Source: JAABQT01 sp050246035 (GTDB taxonomy: Bacteria > Pseudomonadota > Gammaproteobacteria > Burkholderiales > SG8-39). Taken from it: DNA of 64,000 nt. Shown piece after piece: positions 43,219 to 52,657 of this stretch. The stretch lies in assembly GCA_050246035.1 (NCBI GenBank), contig JBFWWT010000014.1:1-64000 (forward strand). The letters are read 5' to 3'. Position 1 is the stretch's first letter, and each line of letters begins with the position of its first letter. The position numbers and the translations under genes are program-made. The notes under the pieces are model-generated. The model saw nothing but the letters and a program-made list of their open reading frames with translations. It was not told the origin of the DNA and made no database searches.

Positions 43219-45390
43219 ATGCCGAAGCTCCTCGTCGACGGGCGCGAGGTGGAGGTGCCGAACGGCGCCACGGTGATGGACGCCGCCCACAAGCTCGGCA
43301 TCTTCGTGCCGCACTTCTGCTACCACAAGAAGCTCTCGATCGCGGCCAACTGCCGCATGTGCCTGGTGGAGGTGGAGAAGGCGCCCAAGCCCCTGCCGGC
43401 CTGCGCCACGCCGGTCACCGAGGGCATGAAGGTGCAGACGCACTCGGAGATGGCGCAGAAGGCGCAGAACGGCGTCATGGAGTTCCTGCTCATCAACCAC
43501 CCGCTCGACTGCCCGATCTGCGACCAGGGCGGCGAGTGCCAGCTGCAGGACCTCGCGGTCGGCTACGGCCACGGCGCCTCGCGCTACGCCGAGGCCAAGC
43601 GCGTGGTGCTGCACAAGGATCTCGGGCCGCTGGTGGCGGCCGAGGAGATGAGCCGCTGCATCCAGTGCACGCGCTGCGTGCGCTTCGGCGAGGAGATCGG
43701 CGGCGTGATGGAGCTCGGCATGATCAATCGCGGCGAGCACGCCGAGATCGTGGCCTTCGTCGGCCGCAGCGTGGACTCCGAGCTCTCCGGCAACATGATC
43801 GACCTCTGCCCGGTGGGCGCGCTCACCTCGAAGCCGTTTCGCTACACGGCGCGAACCTGGGAGCTTTCGCGTCGCAGGAGCGTCTCGCCGCACGACGGGC
43901 TGGGCGCGAACCTCGTCGTGCAGGTCAAGCAGAACCGCGTCATGCGCGTGCTGCCGCTCGAGAACGAGGCGGTCAACGAGTGCTGGCTCTCGGACAAGGA
44001 CCGCTTTGCCTACGAGGGGCTCAACGTCCCCGAGCGCCTCACGCGGCCGATGGTGCGCGTGGACGGGCGCCTCGAGCCCGTCGAGTGGGAGGTGGCGCTG
44101 GAGCGTGCCGCGGCCGGCCTTGCCGATGCGGGCGTGCTCGCCTCCCCGCATGCCACGCTCGAGGAGCTCTACCTCGCGGGCAGGCTCGGGCCGGCGGACT
44201 TCCGGCTGCGCCACGGCGATTTCTCGGCCGACGGCCGGCGCGCGGGCGTCCCGTGGCTCGGCATGCCGATCGCCGAGCTGGGCAGCCTCGATCGCGTGCT
44301 CGTCGTCGGCTCGTTCCTGCGCAAGGACCATCCGCTCATCGCGCACCGGCTGCGCCAGGCCGCCAAGCGCGGCGCGCAGATCCACGTGCTGCACTCGGCG
44401 GACGACGACTGGCTGATGCCGATCGCTAGCAAGACGATCGTCCCGCCGTCGGCGCTGCCCGCCGCGCTCGCCGCGCTCGGGCCGAAGCTCGAGGGCGCGA
44501 AGAACCCCGCGGTGCTCCTCGGCAACTTCGCGCAGCAGCATCCGCAGGCTGCGGCGATCCACGCCGCGGCTCAGGCGCTCGGCGTGAAGCTCGGCTTCCT
44601 CGGCGAGGCGGCGAACTCGGTCGGCGGCTACGTGGCCGGCCTGCCCACCGGCGGCGGCCTGCCCGAGGCGCGCCGCAAGCCGGCGCTGCTGCTCCTGAAC
44701 GTCGAGCCGGGGCTGGACTGCGCCGATCCGCGCATCGCCGAGGGCGCGAGGTTCATCGTCAACCTCACCTCCTGGCAGAGCGACGTCGGCGACGTGCTCC
44801 TGCCGGTCGCGCCCTTCACCGAAACCGCCGGCACCTTCGTCAGCACCGAGGGCCGCGTGCAGAGCTTCAACGCCTGCGTGCTGCCGCTCGGCGAGACGCG
44901 TCCCGCCTGGAAGGTGCTGCGCGTGCTCGGCACCATGCTCGGCCGGTCCGGCTTCGAATTCGACACGATCGAGGAGGTGCGCGCGGCCTGCCTCGCGGGG
45001 CGCGACGTCGCCGCGCTGCTCGATAACCGCATCCAGGGCGCGAACTCGCCGGCCGCGCCTCGCGCGGAGGGCCTCGAGCGCATCGCCGAGGTTCCCCTCT
45101 ACTTCGCCGACCCGCTCGTGCGCCGGGCGCCTTCGCTGCAGAGAACGCGCGACGCGCGCGCCCCGCGCGCCTGGATGAACGCGAGGCTCCTGCGCGAGCT
45201 GGGCGCCGCGGAGGGCCAGCTCGTGCGCGTCGTGCAAGGCGAGGGCGAGGCGCGCCTGCGGGCGGGGCTGGACGAGCGCCTGCCCGACGGCTGCGTGCGC
45301 GTCGCGGCGGCGCACCCGACCACCGCCGGCCTGGGCCCGATGTTCGGCGCGCTGCGCGTCGAGGCGCTCAAGGCGGAAAAGGCGGCCTAG
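43219..45390 (+). CDS. nuoG: NADH-quinone oxidoreductase subunit G
   Basis: 723 residues, shorter than E. coli NuoG (908). N-terminal clusters are complete: [2Fe-2S] N1b ligands in HFCYHKK, NCRMCLVEV and PACATP; N5 with its His in HPLDCPICDQGGECQLQ; N4 in CIQCTRCVRF and DLCPVGALTSKPF. The extra N7 cluster motif of E. coli (a CX2CX3C group after N4) is missing; the equivalent place reads RRRSVSPHDGLGANL. The rest is a degenerate molybdopterin-oxidoreductase domain without cofactor, as usual. Confidence 0.97.
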   Translation: MPKLLVDGREVEVPNGATVMDAAHKLGIFVPHFCYHKKLSIAANCRMCLVEVEKAPKPLPACATPVTEGMKVQTHSEMAQKAQNGVMEFLLINHPLDCPICDQGGECQLQDLAVGYGHGASRYAEAKRVVLHKDLGPLVAAEEMSRCIQCTRCVRFGEEIGGVMELGMINRGEHAEIVAFVGRSVDSELSGNMIDLCPVGALTSKPFRYTARTWELSRRRSVSPHDGLGANLVVQVKQNRVMRVLPLENEAVNECWLSDKDRFAYEGLNVPERLTRPMVRVDGRLEPVEWEVALERAAAGLADAGVLASPHATLEELYLAGRLGPADFRLRHGDFSADGRRAGVPWLGMPIAELGSLDRVLVVGSFLRKDHPLIAHRLRQAAKRGAQIHVLHSADDDWLMPIASKTIVPPSALPAALAALGPKLEGAKNPAVLLGNFAQQHPQAAAIHAAAQALGVKLGFLGEAANSVGGYVAGLPTGGGLPEARRKPALLLLNVEPGLDCADPRIAEGARFIVNLTSWQSDVGDVLLPVAPFTETAGTFVSTEGRVQSFNACVLPLGETRPAWKVLRVLGTMLGRSGFEFDTIEEVRAACLAGRDVAALLDNRIQGANSPAAPRAEGLERIAEVPLYFADPLVRRAPSLQRTRDARAPRAWMNARLLRELGAAEGQLVRVVQGEGEARLRAGLDERLPDGCVRVAAAHPTTAGLGPMFGALRVEALKAEKAA

Positions 45391-46428
45391 ATGAGCCTGC
45401 ACCCCGCGATCGTCGACACGGCCTGGACTCTCGCGGGGATCGTCGCCATCGTCGCGCCGCTGTTCCTCGCGGTCGCCTACCTCACGCTGTGGGAGCGCAA
45501 GCTGATCGGCTGGATGCAGATCCGCATCGGCCCGAACCGCGTCGGCCCGGCGGGCCTGCTGCAGCCGATCGCCGACGGCGTGAAGCTGCTGTTCAAGGAG
45601 ATCATCCTGCCGGCCAACGCGAGCCCGGGCCTGTTCATCCTCGGCCCGATCATGATGCTCGCGCCGGCGCTCGCCGCCTGGGCGGTGATCCCGTTCGGGC
45701 CCGAGCTCGTGCTCGCCGACGTGAACGCGGGGCTGCTGTACCTCCTCGCGCTCACCTCGATCGGCGTCTACGGCGTGATCATCGCCGGCTGGGCGTCGAA
45801 CTCGAAGTACGCGTTCCTCGGCGCCATGCGCTCGGCGGCGCAGATGGTGTCCTACGAGCTGGCGATGGGCTTCGCGCTGGTGGTGGTGCTGATGGTCTCG
45901 GGCAGCCTCAACCTCTCCGACATCGTGCAAGGGCAGGGGCGCGGCTACTTCGCGCAGGAGGGGCTCAACTTCCTGTCGTGGAACTGGCTGCCGCTCGCGC
46001 CCATGCTGGTGGTGTACTTCGTCTCCGGCATCGCCGAGACCAACCGCGCGCCCTTCGACGTGGTGGAGGGCGAGTCCGAGATCGTCGCCGGCCACATGAT
46101 CGAGTACTCGGGGATGAGCTTCGCGCTCTTCTTCCTCGCCGAGTACATGAACATGATCCTCATCAGCACGCTGACCGCGATCCTGTTCTTCGGCGGCTGG
46201 CTGCCGCCGATCTCCAGCCCCCTCGCCGATGCCGTGCCGCCGTTCTTCTGGCTGCTCGCCAAGGTGTTCGTGATCGTGTCGATGTTCCTGTGGGTGCGCG
46301 CCACCCTGCCGCGCTACCGGTACGACCAGATCATGCGCCTGGGCTGGAAGGTGTTCATCCCGCTTACGCTCGTCTGGATCGTGGTGATCGGCGCGTGGAT
46401 GCAGACCCCGTGGAGCCTCTGGCGATGA
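45391..46428 (+). CDS. nuoH: NADH-quinone oxidoreductase subunit H
   Basis: 345 residues, eight membrane helices. It forms the entry of the quinone chamber. Diagnostic stretches: AYLTLWERKLIGWMQIRIGPNRVGPAGLLQPIADGVKLLFKE, SKYAFLGAMRSAAQMVSYEL and SGIAETNRAPFDVVEGESEIVAGHMIEYSGM. It starts on the base after the nuoG stop and overlaps nuoI (ATGA). Confidence 0.98.
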   Translation: MSLHPAIVDTAWTLAGIVAIVAPLFLAVAYLTLWERKLIGWMQIRIGPNRVGPAGLLQPIADGVKLLFKEIILPANASPGLFILGPIMMLAPALAAWAVIPFGPELVLADVNAGLLYLLALTSIGVYGVIIAGWASNSKYAFLGAMRSAAQMVSYELAMGFALVVVLMVSGSLNLSDIVQGQGRGYFAQEGLNFLSWNWLPLAPMLVVYFVSGIAETNRAPFDVVEGESEIVAGHMIEYSGMSFALFFLAEYMNMILISTLTAILFFGGWLPPISSPLADAVPPFFWLLAKVFVIVSMFLWVRATLPRYRYDQIMRLGWKVFIPLTLVWIVVIGAWMQTPWSLWR

Positions 46429-46916
46429 TGCAGCGCGTCGCCGACTTCTTCCGCGCCTTCCTGCTGCTCGAGCTGCTGCGCGGCATGGCGCTCACCGGGC
46501 GGCACCTGTTCGCGCGCAAGATCACCGTGCAGTACCCCGAGGAGAAGGCGCCGCAGAGCCCGCGCTTCCGCGGCCTGCACGCGCTGCGCCGCTACCCGAA
46601 CGGCGAGGAGCGCTGCATCGCCTGCAAGCTGTGCGAGGCGGTCTGCCCGGCGCTCGCCATCCACATCGAGTCGGAGTCGCGCGCCGACGGCACGCGCCGC
46701 ACCACGCGCTACGACATCGACCTCATCAAGTGCATCTACTGCGGCTTTTGCGAGGAAGCCTGCCCCGTGGACGCGATCGTCGAGACCCGCATCCACGAGT
46801 TTCACGGCGAGCAGCGCGGCGACCTCTACTACACCAAGCCGATGCTGCTCGCGGTCGGGGACCGCTACGAGGAGCAGATCGCGAAGGACCGCGCCGCCGA
46901 CGCCCGCTACCGCTGA
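46425..46916 (+). CDS. nuoI: NADH-quinone oxidoreductase subunit I
   Basis: 163 residues from the ATG at 46425. A ferredoxin-like subunit with clusters N6a and N6b, ligated by CIACKLCEAVCP and CIYCGFCEEACP. The N-terminal amphipathic helix (VADFFRAFLLLELLRGMALTG) attaches it to the membrane arm. It links NuoG clusters to NuoB. A 19-nt gap follows before nuoJ. Confidence 0.98.
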   Translation: MMQRVADFFRAFLLLELLRGMALTGRHLFARKITVQYPEEKAPQSPRFRGLHALRRYPNGEERCIACKLCEAVCPALAIHIESESRADGTRRTTRYDIDLIKCIYCGFCEEACPVDAIVETRIHEFHGEQRGDLYYTKPMLLAVGDRYEEQIAKDRAADARYR

Positions 46917-46935
46917 GGCCGCGCACTAGGGAGCC

Positions 46936-47532
46936 ATGTTCGAGACCGTAGTCTTCTACGTCTTTGCCGGGATTTTGCTGCTCGCGGCGCTGCGCGTGAT
47001 CACCGCGCGCAACCCGGTGCACGCCGCGCTCTGGCTGGTGCTCGCCTTTTTCACGGCGTCCGCCCTGTGGCTGCTGCTGCGCGCGGAGTTCCTCGCCATC
47101 GTGCTGGTGCTCGTGTACGTGGGCGCCGTGATGGTGCTGTTCCTCTTCGTGGTCATGATGCTCGACGTGAACCTGGAGCGGCTGCGCGAGGGCTTCTGGA
47201 AGAACCTGCCGCTCGCCGTGGTGGTGGGGGGCGTCATGGCGCTGGAGATGGTCGCGGTGCTCGCGCAACGCTACTTCGGCGCGGCGAGCGCGACCCGGGC
47301 CGTGCCCGCGGACCACAGCAACACGCGCGAGCTGGGGCGCGTGCTCTACACCCAGTACGTGTATGCCTTCGAGATCGCGGCGGTGATCCTGCTGGTGGCG
47401 ATCATCGCCGCCATCGCGCTGACGCTGCGCCGGCGCAAGGACAGCAAGGCCATGGACGCGGGACGGCAGATCGCGGCGCGCCGCGAGGAGCGCGTGCGCC
47501 TCGTGTCGCTGCCGGCGGAGAAGGAGCGCTGA
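46936..47532 (+). CDS. nuoJ: NADH-quinone oxidoreductase subunit J
   Basis: 198 residues, five membrane helices. The conserved LVYVGAVMVLFLFVVMMLDV segment contains the pi-bulge helix implicated in coupling. The C-terminus is a charged cytoplasmic tail (RREERVRLVSLPAEKER). A GGGAG ribosome site lies just before the ATG. Overlaps nuoK by one base. Confidence 0.97.
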   Translation: MFETVVFYVFAGILLLAALRVITARNPVHAALWLVLAFFTASALWLLLRAEFLAIVLVLVYVGAVMVLFLFVVMMLDVNLERLREGFWKNLPLAVVVGGVMALEMVAVLAQRYFGAASATRAVPADHSNTRELGRVLYTQYVYAFEIAAVILLVAIIAAIALTLRRRKDSKAMDAGRQIAARREERVRLVSLPAEKER

Positions 47533-47843
47533 TGGGCCCGCTCACGCTCAATCACTTCCTGGTGCTGGGCGCGCTGCTCTTCGCCCTCAGCGTGGTGGGC
47601 ATCTTCCTCAACCGCCGCAACCTCATCGTGCTGCTCATGGCGATCGAGCTGATGCTGCTCGCGGTGAACCTGAACTTCATCGCTTTCTCGCACTTCCTCG
47701 GCGACCTCGCGGGGCAGGTGTTCGTGTTCTTCATCCTCACGGTGGCGGCGGCCGAGTCGGCGATCGGCCTGGCGATCCTCGTCGTGCTGTTCCGCAACCT
47801 CTCCACCATCAACGTCGAAGACCTGGACAGCCTCAAGGGATGA
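47532..47843 (+). CDS. nuoK: NADH-quinone oxidoreductase subunit K
   Basis: 103 residues, three membrane helices. It carries the two conserved membrane glutamates of the proton path, in LLMAIELMLLAVNLNF and VAAAESAIGLAILV. Related to MrpC antiporter subunits. It overlaps nuoJ and nuoL. Confidence 0.98.
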   Translation: MGPLTLNHFLVLGALLFALSVVGIFLNRRNLIVLLMAIELMLLAVNLNFIAFSHFLGDLAGQVFVFFILTVAAAESAIGLAILVVLFRNLSTINVEDLDSLKG

Positions 47844-49681
47844 AGCTCGTCTACCTCCTGGTGCCGCTCGCGCCGCTCGCCGGCGCCATCCTCGCCGGTC
47901 TGTTCGGCCGGGCGCTGGGCCGCGCCGGCGCGCACAGCGTCACCATCCTCGGGGTGCTCGCGTCCTTCCTCGCGTCCTGCTGGATCTTCGCCGACGTGCT
48001 CGCGGGCAACACCTTCGACGGCAGCGTCTACACCTGGCTGACGAGCGGCGGCGTTCGCCTGGAGATCGGCTTCCTCATCGACCGGCTCAGCGCGCTCATG
48101 ATGGTCGTGGTGACTTTCGTGTCGCTCATGGTGCATATCTACACCATCGGCTACATGGCCGAGGACCCCGGCTACCAGCGCTTCTTCGCCTATATCTCGC
48201 TGTTCACCTTCTCCATGCTCATGCTGGTGATGGCGAACAATTTCCTGCAGCTGTTCTTCGGCTGGGAGGCGGTCGGCCTGGTGTCCTACCTGCTGATCGG
48301 CTTCTGGTACACGCGCCCCAGCGCCATCCACGCGAACCTCAAGGCCTTCCTCGTCAACCGGGTGGGCGACTTCGGCTTCATCCTCGGCATCGGCCTGGTG
48401 CTGGCGTACTTCGGCAGCCTCGACTACGCGCGCGTCTTCGAGCAGGCGCCGACGCTCGCCGCGCCCATGACGCTCATCTGCCTGCTGCTGTTCGTCGGCG
48501 CCATGGGCAAGAGCGCGCAGTTCCCGCTGCACGTCTGGCTCCCCGACTCGATGGAAGGACCGACGCCGATCTCGGCGCTCATCCACGCCGCCACCATGGT
48601 GACCGCCGGCATCTTCATGGTGGCGCGCATGTCGCCCCTGTACGAGCTCTCGCCCACGGCGCGCTCGGTGGTGCTGGTGATCGGCGGCATCACCGCGCTC
48701 TTCATGGCGCTCGTCGCGCTCACGCAGTACGACATCAAGCGCGTGGTGGCCTACTCGACGCTCTCGCAACTCGGCTACATGACGGTGGCGCTCGGCGCCT
48801 CCGCGTACTCGGCGGCCATCTTCCACCTGATGACGCACGCGTTCTTCAAGGCGGTGCTGTTCCTCGGCGCGGGCTCGGTGATCATCGCGCTGCACCACGA
48901 GCAGGACATGCGCCGCATGGGCGGCCTGCAGCGCTACATGCCGGTTACCTATTTCACCATGCTGATCGGCGCCATCTCTTCGGCGGGCATCCCGGGCTTC
49001 GCCGGTTTCTTCTCCAAGGACGCGATCATCGAGGCGGCCCGCCACGCCACGATCCCGGGCGCCGCCTTCGCCTACGCCTGCGTGCTCGCGTGCGTCTTCG
49101 TCACCGCGGTCTACACCTTCCGCATGCTGTTCATGGCGTTCCACGGGCTGCCGCGCTTCGACACCGCGCACCCGCCGCGCGAGTCCCCGCTGGTGGTCAC
49201 GGTGCCGCTCGTGCTGCTCGCCATCCCTTCCGTGCTCGCGGGCTGGCTGATCGGGGAGTTCCTCGACGTCGAAAGCCCGTGGGCGTTCGTCGCGCACGGG
49301 GTCGCCTCGCCGCCGTTCTGGCTCGCGCTCGCCGGCATCGTCACGGCGTACGTGCTCTACCGGCTGCGCCCCGACCTGCCCAAGCGCATCGCCATGCGCC
49401 TGGGACCGCTCTACGCGGTGGTGGAGCGCAAGTACGGCTTCGACGAGCTCTACTCGTGGCTGTTCGGCGCCGGCGCGCGCGCGATCGGCTCGGGCCTGTG
49501 GCGCGGCGGCGACCAGACCGTGATCGACGGGCTGGCCGTGAACGGCTCGGCGCGCCTCGTCGGCTGGTTCTCGGGGGTGGTGCGGCTGCTGCAGACGGGC
49601 ATCCTCAACACCTACGCCTTCCTCATGCTGTTCGGCATCCTGGCCGGCGTCTCCTGGGTCCTGTGGCGGTTCTGGCCGTGA
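47840..49681 (+). CDS. nuoL: NADH-quinone oxidoreductase subunit L
   Basis: 613 residues, the largest antiporter-like proton pump. About 16 membrane helices, ending in the long lateral helix region. Landmarks: LQLFFGWEAVGLVSYLLIGFW (with the pump Glu), GAMGKSAQFPLHVWLPDSMEGPTPISALIHAATMVTAG (Lys and His of the channel) and KRVVAYSTLSQLGYM. nuoM begins 4 nt after the stop. Confidence 0.98.
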   Translation: MKLVYLLVPLAPLAGAILAGLFGRALGRAGAHSVTILGVLASFLASCWIFADVLAGNTFDGSVYTWLTSGGVRLEIGFLIDRLSALMMVVVTFVSLMVHIYTIGYMAEDPGYQRFFAYISLFTFSMLMLVMANNFLQLFFGWEAVGLVSYLLIGFWYTRPSAIHANLKAFLVNRVGDFGFILGIGLVLAYFGSLDYARVFEQAPTLAAPMTLICLLLFVGAMGKSAQFPLHVWLPDSMEGPTPISALIHAATMVTAGIFMVARMSPLYELSPTARSVVLVIGGITALFMALVALTQYDIKRVVAYSTLSQLGYMTVALGASAYSAAIFHLMTHAFFKAVLFLGAGSVIIALHHEQDMRRMGGLQRYMPVTYFTMLIGAISSAGIPGFAGFFSKDAIIEAARHATIPGAAFAYACVLACVFVTAVYTFRMLFMAFHGLPRFDTAHPPRESPLVVTVPLVLLAIPSVLAGWLIGEFLDVESPWAFVAHGVASPPFWLALAGIVTAYVLYRLRPDLPKRIAMRLGPLYAVVERKYGFDELYSWLFGAGARAIGSGLWRGGDQTVIDGLAVNGSARLVGWFSGVVRLLQTGILNTYAFLMLFGILAGVSWVLWRFWP

Positions 49682-49685
49682 TGCG

Positions 49686-51167
49686 ATGAGCAGCCTGCCG
49701 CTCCTGTCGCTCGCCATCTGGGTGCCGATCCTCGCGGCGCTCGCCGTGCTCGCCGCCGGCGGCGACGGCAACGCGCCGCTGCAGCGCCGGCTGGCGCTCG
49801 CCGGCGCGCTCGCCGGCTTCGCGGTCACGTTGCCGCTGTACGCGGGCTTCGATACCGGCACCGCCGCCATGCAGTTCGAGGAGCGGCGCGTGTGGATCGA
49901 GGCGTTCAACATCCACTACCACCTCGGCGTGGACGGCATCTCGGTGCTGTTCCTGATTCTCAACGCCTTCGTCACCGTGCTCGTGGTGATCGCCGGCTGG
50001 AGCGTGATCGAGAGCCGGGTGGGGCAGTACTACGCCGCTTTCCTCATCCTCTCGGGCGTCATGAACGGCGTGTTCTCGGCGCTCGACGGGGTGCTGTTCT
50101 ACGTGTTCTTCGAGGCGACCCTGATCCCGATGTTCATCATCATCGGCGTCTGGGGCGGCCCGAACCGGGTGTACGCCGCGGTCAAGTTCTTCCTCTACAC
50201 GCTGGCCGGCTCGCTGCTCATGCTGGTCGCCCTGCTCTACCTGTACGGCAAGTCGGGCGGCAGCTTCGCGGTGCTCGACTGGCACAAGCTGCCGCTCCCG
50301 GCGACGGCGCAGGCGTGGCTCTTCTTCGGCTTCCTGCTCGCCTTCGCGGTCAAGGTGCCGATGTGGCCGGTGCACACCTGGCTGCCGGACGCGCACGTCG
50401 AGGCGCCCACCGGCGGCTCGGTGGTGCTGGCGGCCATCATGCTGAAGCTGGGCGCCTACGGCTTCGTGCGCTTCACGCTGCCGATCCTGCCCGATGCCTC
50501 GCGCGAGCTCGCCTGGCTGATGATCGCGCTGTCGCTCGTCGCGGTGGTGTACATCGGCCTCGTTGCCCTGGTGCAGACCGACCTGAAGAAGCTGATCGCC
50601 TATTCCTCGATCTCGCACATGGGCTTCGTCACGCTCGGCTTCTTCATCTTCAACGCCTGGGGAGTGGAAGGCGCGCTCGTGCAGATGATCTCGCACGGCT
50701 TCGTCTCCGCGGCGCTGTTCCTGTGCGTCGGCGTGCTCTACGACCGCATGCACACGCGCCGCATCGCGGACTACGGCGGGGTGGTGAACACCATGCCGCG
50801 CTTCGCCTCGCTGATGATGCTCTTCGCCATGGCCAACTGCGGCCTGCCGGCCACCAGCGGCTTCGTCGGCGAGTTCATGGTCATCATGGGCGCGGCGCAG
50901 AAGAGCTTCTGGCTGGCGCTCGCCGCCGCCACCACACTCGTCTTCGGCGCCGCCTATACGCTGTGGATGTACAAGCGCGTGGTGTTCGGCGCGGTGGCCA
51001 ACGAGCACGTGGCGGCGCTCAAGGACCTGAACCCCCGCGAGGCGCTGGTGCTCGCGCTGCTCGCCGTCGCGGTGCTGGGCATGGGACTGTACCCGCTGCC
51101 CTTCACCGAGGTGATGCACGCCTCCGTCGATGAACTGCTGCGCCACGTCGCGCAGCCCAAGCTATGA
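49686..51167 (+). CDS. nuoM: NADH-quinone oxidoreductase subunit M
   Basis: 493 residues, 14 membrane helices, second antiporter-like pump. Recognised by YVFFEATLIPMFIIIGVWGG (pump Glu), FAVKVPMWPVHTWLPDAHVEAPTGGSVVLAAIMLKLGAYG and KKLIAYSSISHMGFVTLG. It overlaps the nuoN start (ATGA). Confidence 0.98.
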   Translation: MSSLPLLSLAIWVPILAALAVLAAGGDGNAPLQRRLALAGALAGFAVTLPLYAGFDTGTAAMQFEERRVWIEAFNIHYHLGVDGISVLFLILNAFVTVLVVIAGWSVIESRVGQYYAAFLILSGVMNGVFSALDGVLFYVFFEATLIPMFIIIGVWGGPNRVYAAVKFFLYTLAGSLLMLVALLYLYGKSGGSFAVLDWHKLPLPATAQAWLFFGFLLAFAVKVPMWPVHTWLPDAHVEAPTGGSVVLAAIMLKLGAYGFVRFTLPILPDASRELAWLMIALSLVAVVYIGLVALVQTDLKKLIAYSSISHMGFVTLGFFIFNAWGVEGALVQMISHGFVSAALFLCVGVLYDRMHTRRIADYGGVVNTMPRFASLMMLFAMANCGLPATSGFVGEFMVIMGAAQKSFWLALAAATTLVFGAAYTLWMYKRVVFGAVANEHVAALKDLNPREALVLALLAVAVLGMGLYPLPFTEVMHASVDELLRHVAQPKL

Positions 51168-52657
51168 GCCTCGTCGCCCTGATCGATCACGTGCCGGTGC
51201 TGCCCGAGGCGCTGCTGCTCGCCGGCGCCTGCGCGCTGATGCTCGTCGACCTCGTCCTGAAGGGCGAGCGGCGCACGGCGAGCGTGGCGATCGCGCAGGC
51301 CATCCTCGGCGCCTGCGCGCTGGCGACGCTGCTCATCTGGAGCGTGAAGCCGGACTCGACGCTGCTGCTCTTCGACCGCATGTTCGTGTTCGACGCCCTG
51401 GCGGCGGTGCTCAAGCTCGCGGCCTTCGCGGCGGCCTCGGTGGCGCTCGCCTATTCGCGGCGCTACCTGCTCGAGCGGGGGCTGCTGCGCGGCGAGTTCC
51501 TCACGCTCATGCTCTTCGCGCTCCTCGGCATCCTCGTCATGGTGAGCGCGAACAGCTTCCTCGCGCTCTACCTCGGCCTGGAGCTGCTCTCGCTCAGCCT
51601 GTACGCGCTGGTCGCGCTCAATCGCGACTCGGCCGCGGCCACGGAGGCCGCGATGAAGTACTTCGTGCTGGGGGCGCTCGCCTCGGGGCTGCTGCTCTAC
51701 GGCATGTCGATGATCTACGGCGCGACCGGCACCCTGGTGATCAGCGAGGTGGCGGCGCGCGCGGGCGCCCTGGCCGCGGAGTCGAGCAGCGCGCGCGTGC
51801 TGCTCGTCTTCGGCCTGGTGTTCCTGGTCGCGGGAGTGGCCTTCAAGCTCGGCGTGGTGCCGTTCCACATGTGGATCCCCGACGTCTACCAGGGCGCCAC
51901 CACCGCCGTGACGCTGCTGATCGCCACGGCGCCCAAGCTCGCCGCCTTCGCCATGGCCATGCGCCTGCTGGTGGACGGGCTGCCGTCGCTCGCGCCGGAC
52001 TGGCAGCAGATGCTCGCTGTGCTCGCCGTCCTGTCGATGGCGCTGGGCAACGTCACCGCCATCGCGCAGTCGAACCTGAAGCGCATGCTCGCGTACTCGA
52101 CCATCGCGCACATGGGCTTCATGCTGCTCGGCCTGCTCTCCGGCGTGGTCGGCGGCAACCGCCTGAACGCCGTGGACGCGTACAGCGCGGCCCTGTTCTA
52201 CACGCTCGTGTACGTGCTCATGTCGCTTGCGGCCTTCGGCATGCTGCTCGCGCTCTCGCGCGCCGGCTACGAGTGCGAACGCCTGGAGGACATGAAGGGC
52301 CTCAACCGGCGCGATCCCTGGGCCGCGTTCGTCATGCTGCTCGTCATGTTCTCGCTCGCCGGCGTGCCGCCGCTCGCGGGCTTCTACGCCAAGCTCGCGG
52401 TGATCTCGGCCGTGGTGCAGGCGGGACAGATCTGGCTCGCCGTGGCCGCGGTGGCGCTCTCGCTGGTGGGCGCCTTCTACTACCTGCGCGTGGTGAAGCT
52501 GATGTATTTCGACGAGCCCGCGGAGCGCTCGGCCGAGGGCATCGAGCGCGGCGGGGTGAGGGTGCTGCTCTCGGCCAACGGGCTCGCGCTGCTCGCCATC
52601 GGCATCCTGCCCCAGTCCCTGATGGCGCTGTGCGCGTACGCCATCGAGGCGCTGTAG
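51164..52657 (+). CDS. nuoN: NADH-quinone oxidoreductase subunit N
   Basis: 497 residues, 14 membrane helices, third antiporter-like pump. Markers: FLALYLGLELLSLSLYALVAL (pump Glu), GVAFKLGVVPFHMWIPDVYQGATTAVTLLIATAPKLAAF and KRMLAYSTIAHMGFMLLG. It completes nuoA-N, so the window holds a full 14-subunit complex I. The stop shares one base with the Nudix GTG. Confidence 0.98.
   Translation: MSLVALIDHVPVLPEALLLAGACALMLVDLVLKGERRTASVAIAQAILGACALATLLIWSVKPDSTLLLFDRMFVFDALAAVLKLAAFAAASVALAYSRRYLLERGLLRGEFLTLMLFALLGILVMVSANSFLALYLGLELLSLSLYALVALNRDSAAATEAAMKYFVLGALASGLLLYGMSMIYGATGTLVISEVAARAGALAAESSSARVLLVFGLVFLVAGVAFKLGVVPFHMWIPDVYQGATTAVTLLIATAPKLAAFAMAMRLLVDGLPSLAPDWQQMLAVLAVLSMALGNVTAIAQSNLKRMLAYSTIAHMGFMLLGLLSGVVGGNRLNAVDAYSAALFYTLVYVLMSLAAFGMLLALSRAGYECERLEDMKGLNRRDPWAAFVMLLVMFSLAGVPPLAGFYAKLAVISAVVQAGQIWLAVAAVALSLVGAFYYLRVVKLMYFDEPAERSAEGIERGGVRVLLSANGLALLAIGILPQSLMALCAYAIEAL

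Noticed and set aside
41812..46095. 1427-codon open frame antisense to nuoE-nuoH
   Set aside because: Composition is Arg/His/Ala/Leu-rich with no domains, and it lies opposite well-identified complex I genes. Long antisense frames are expected at this GC content.
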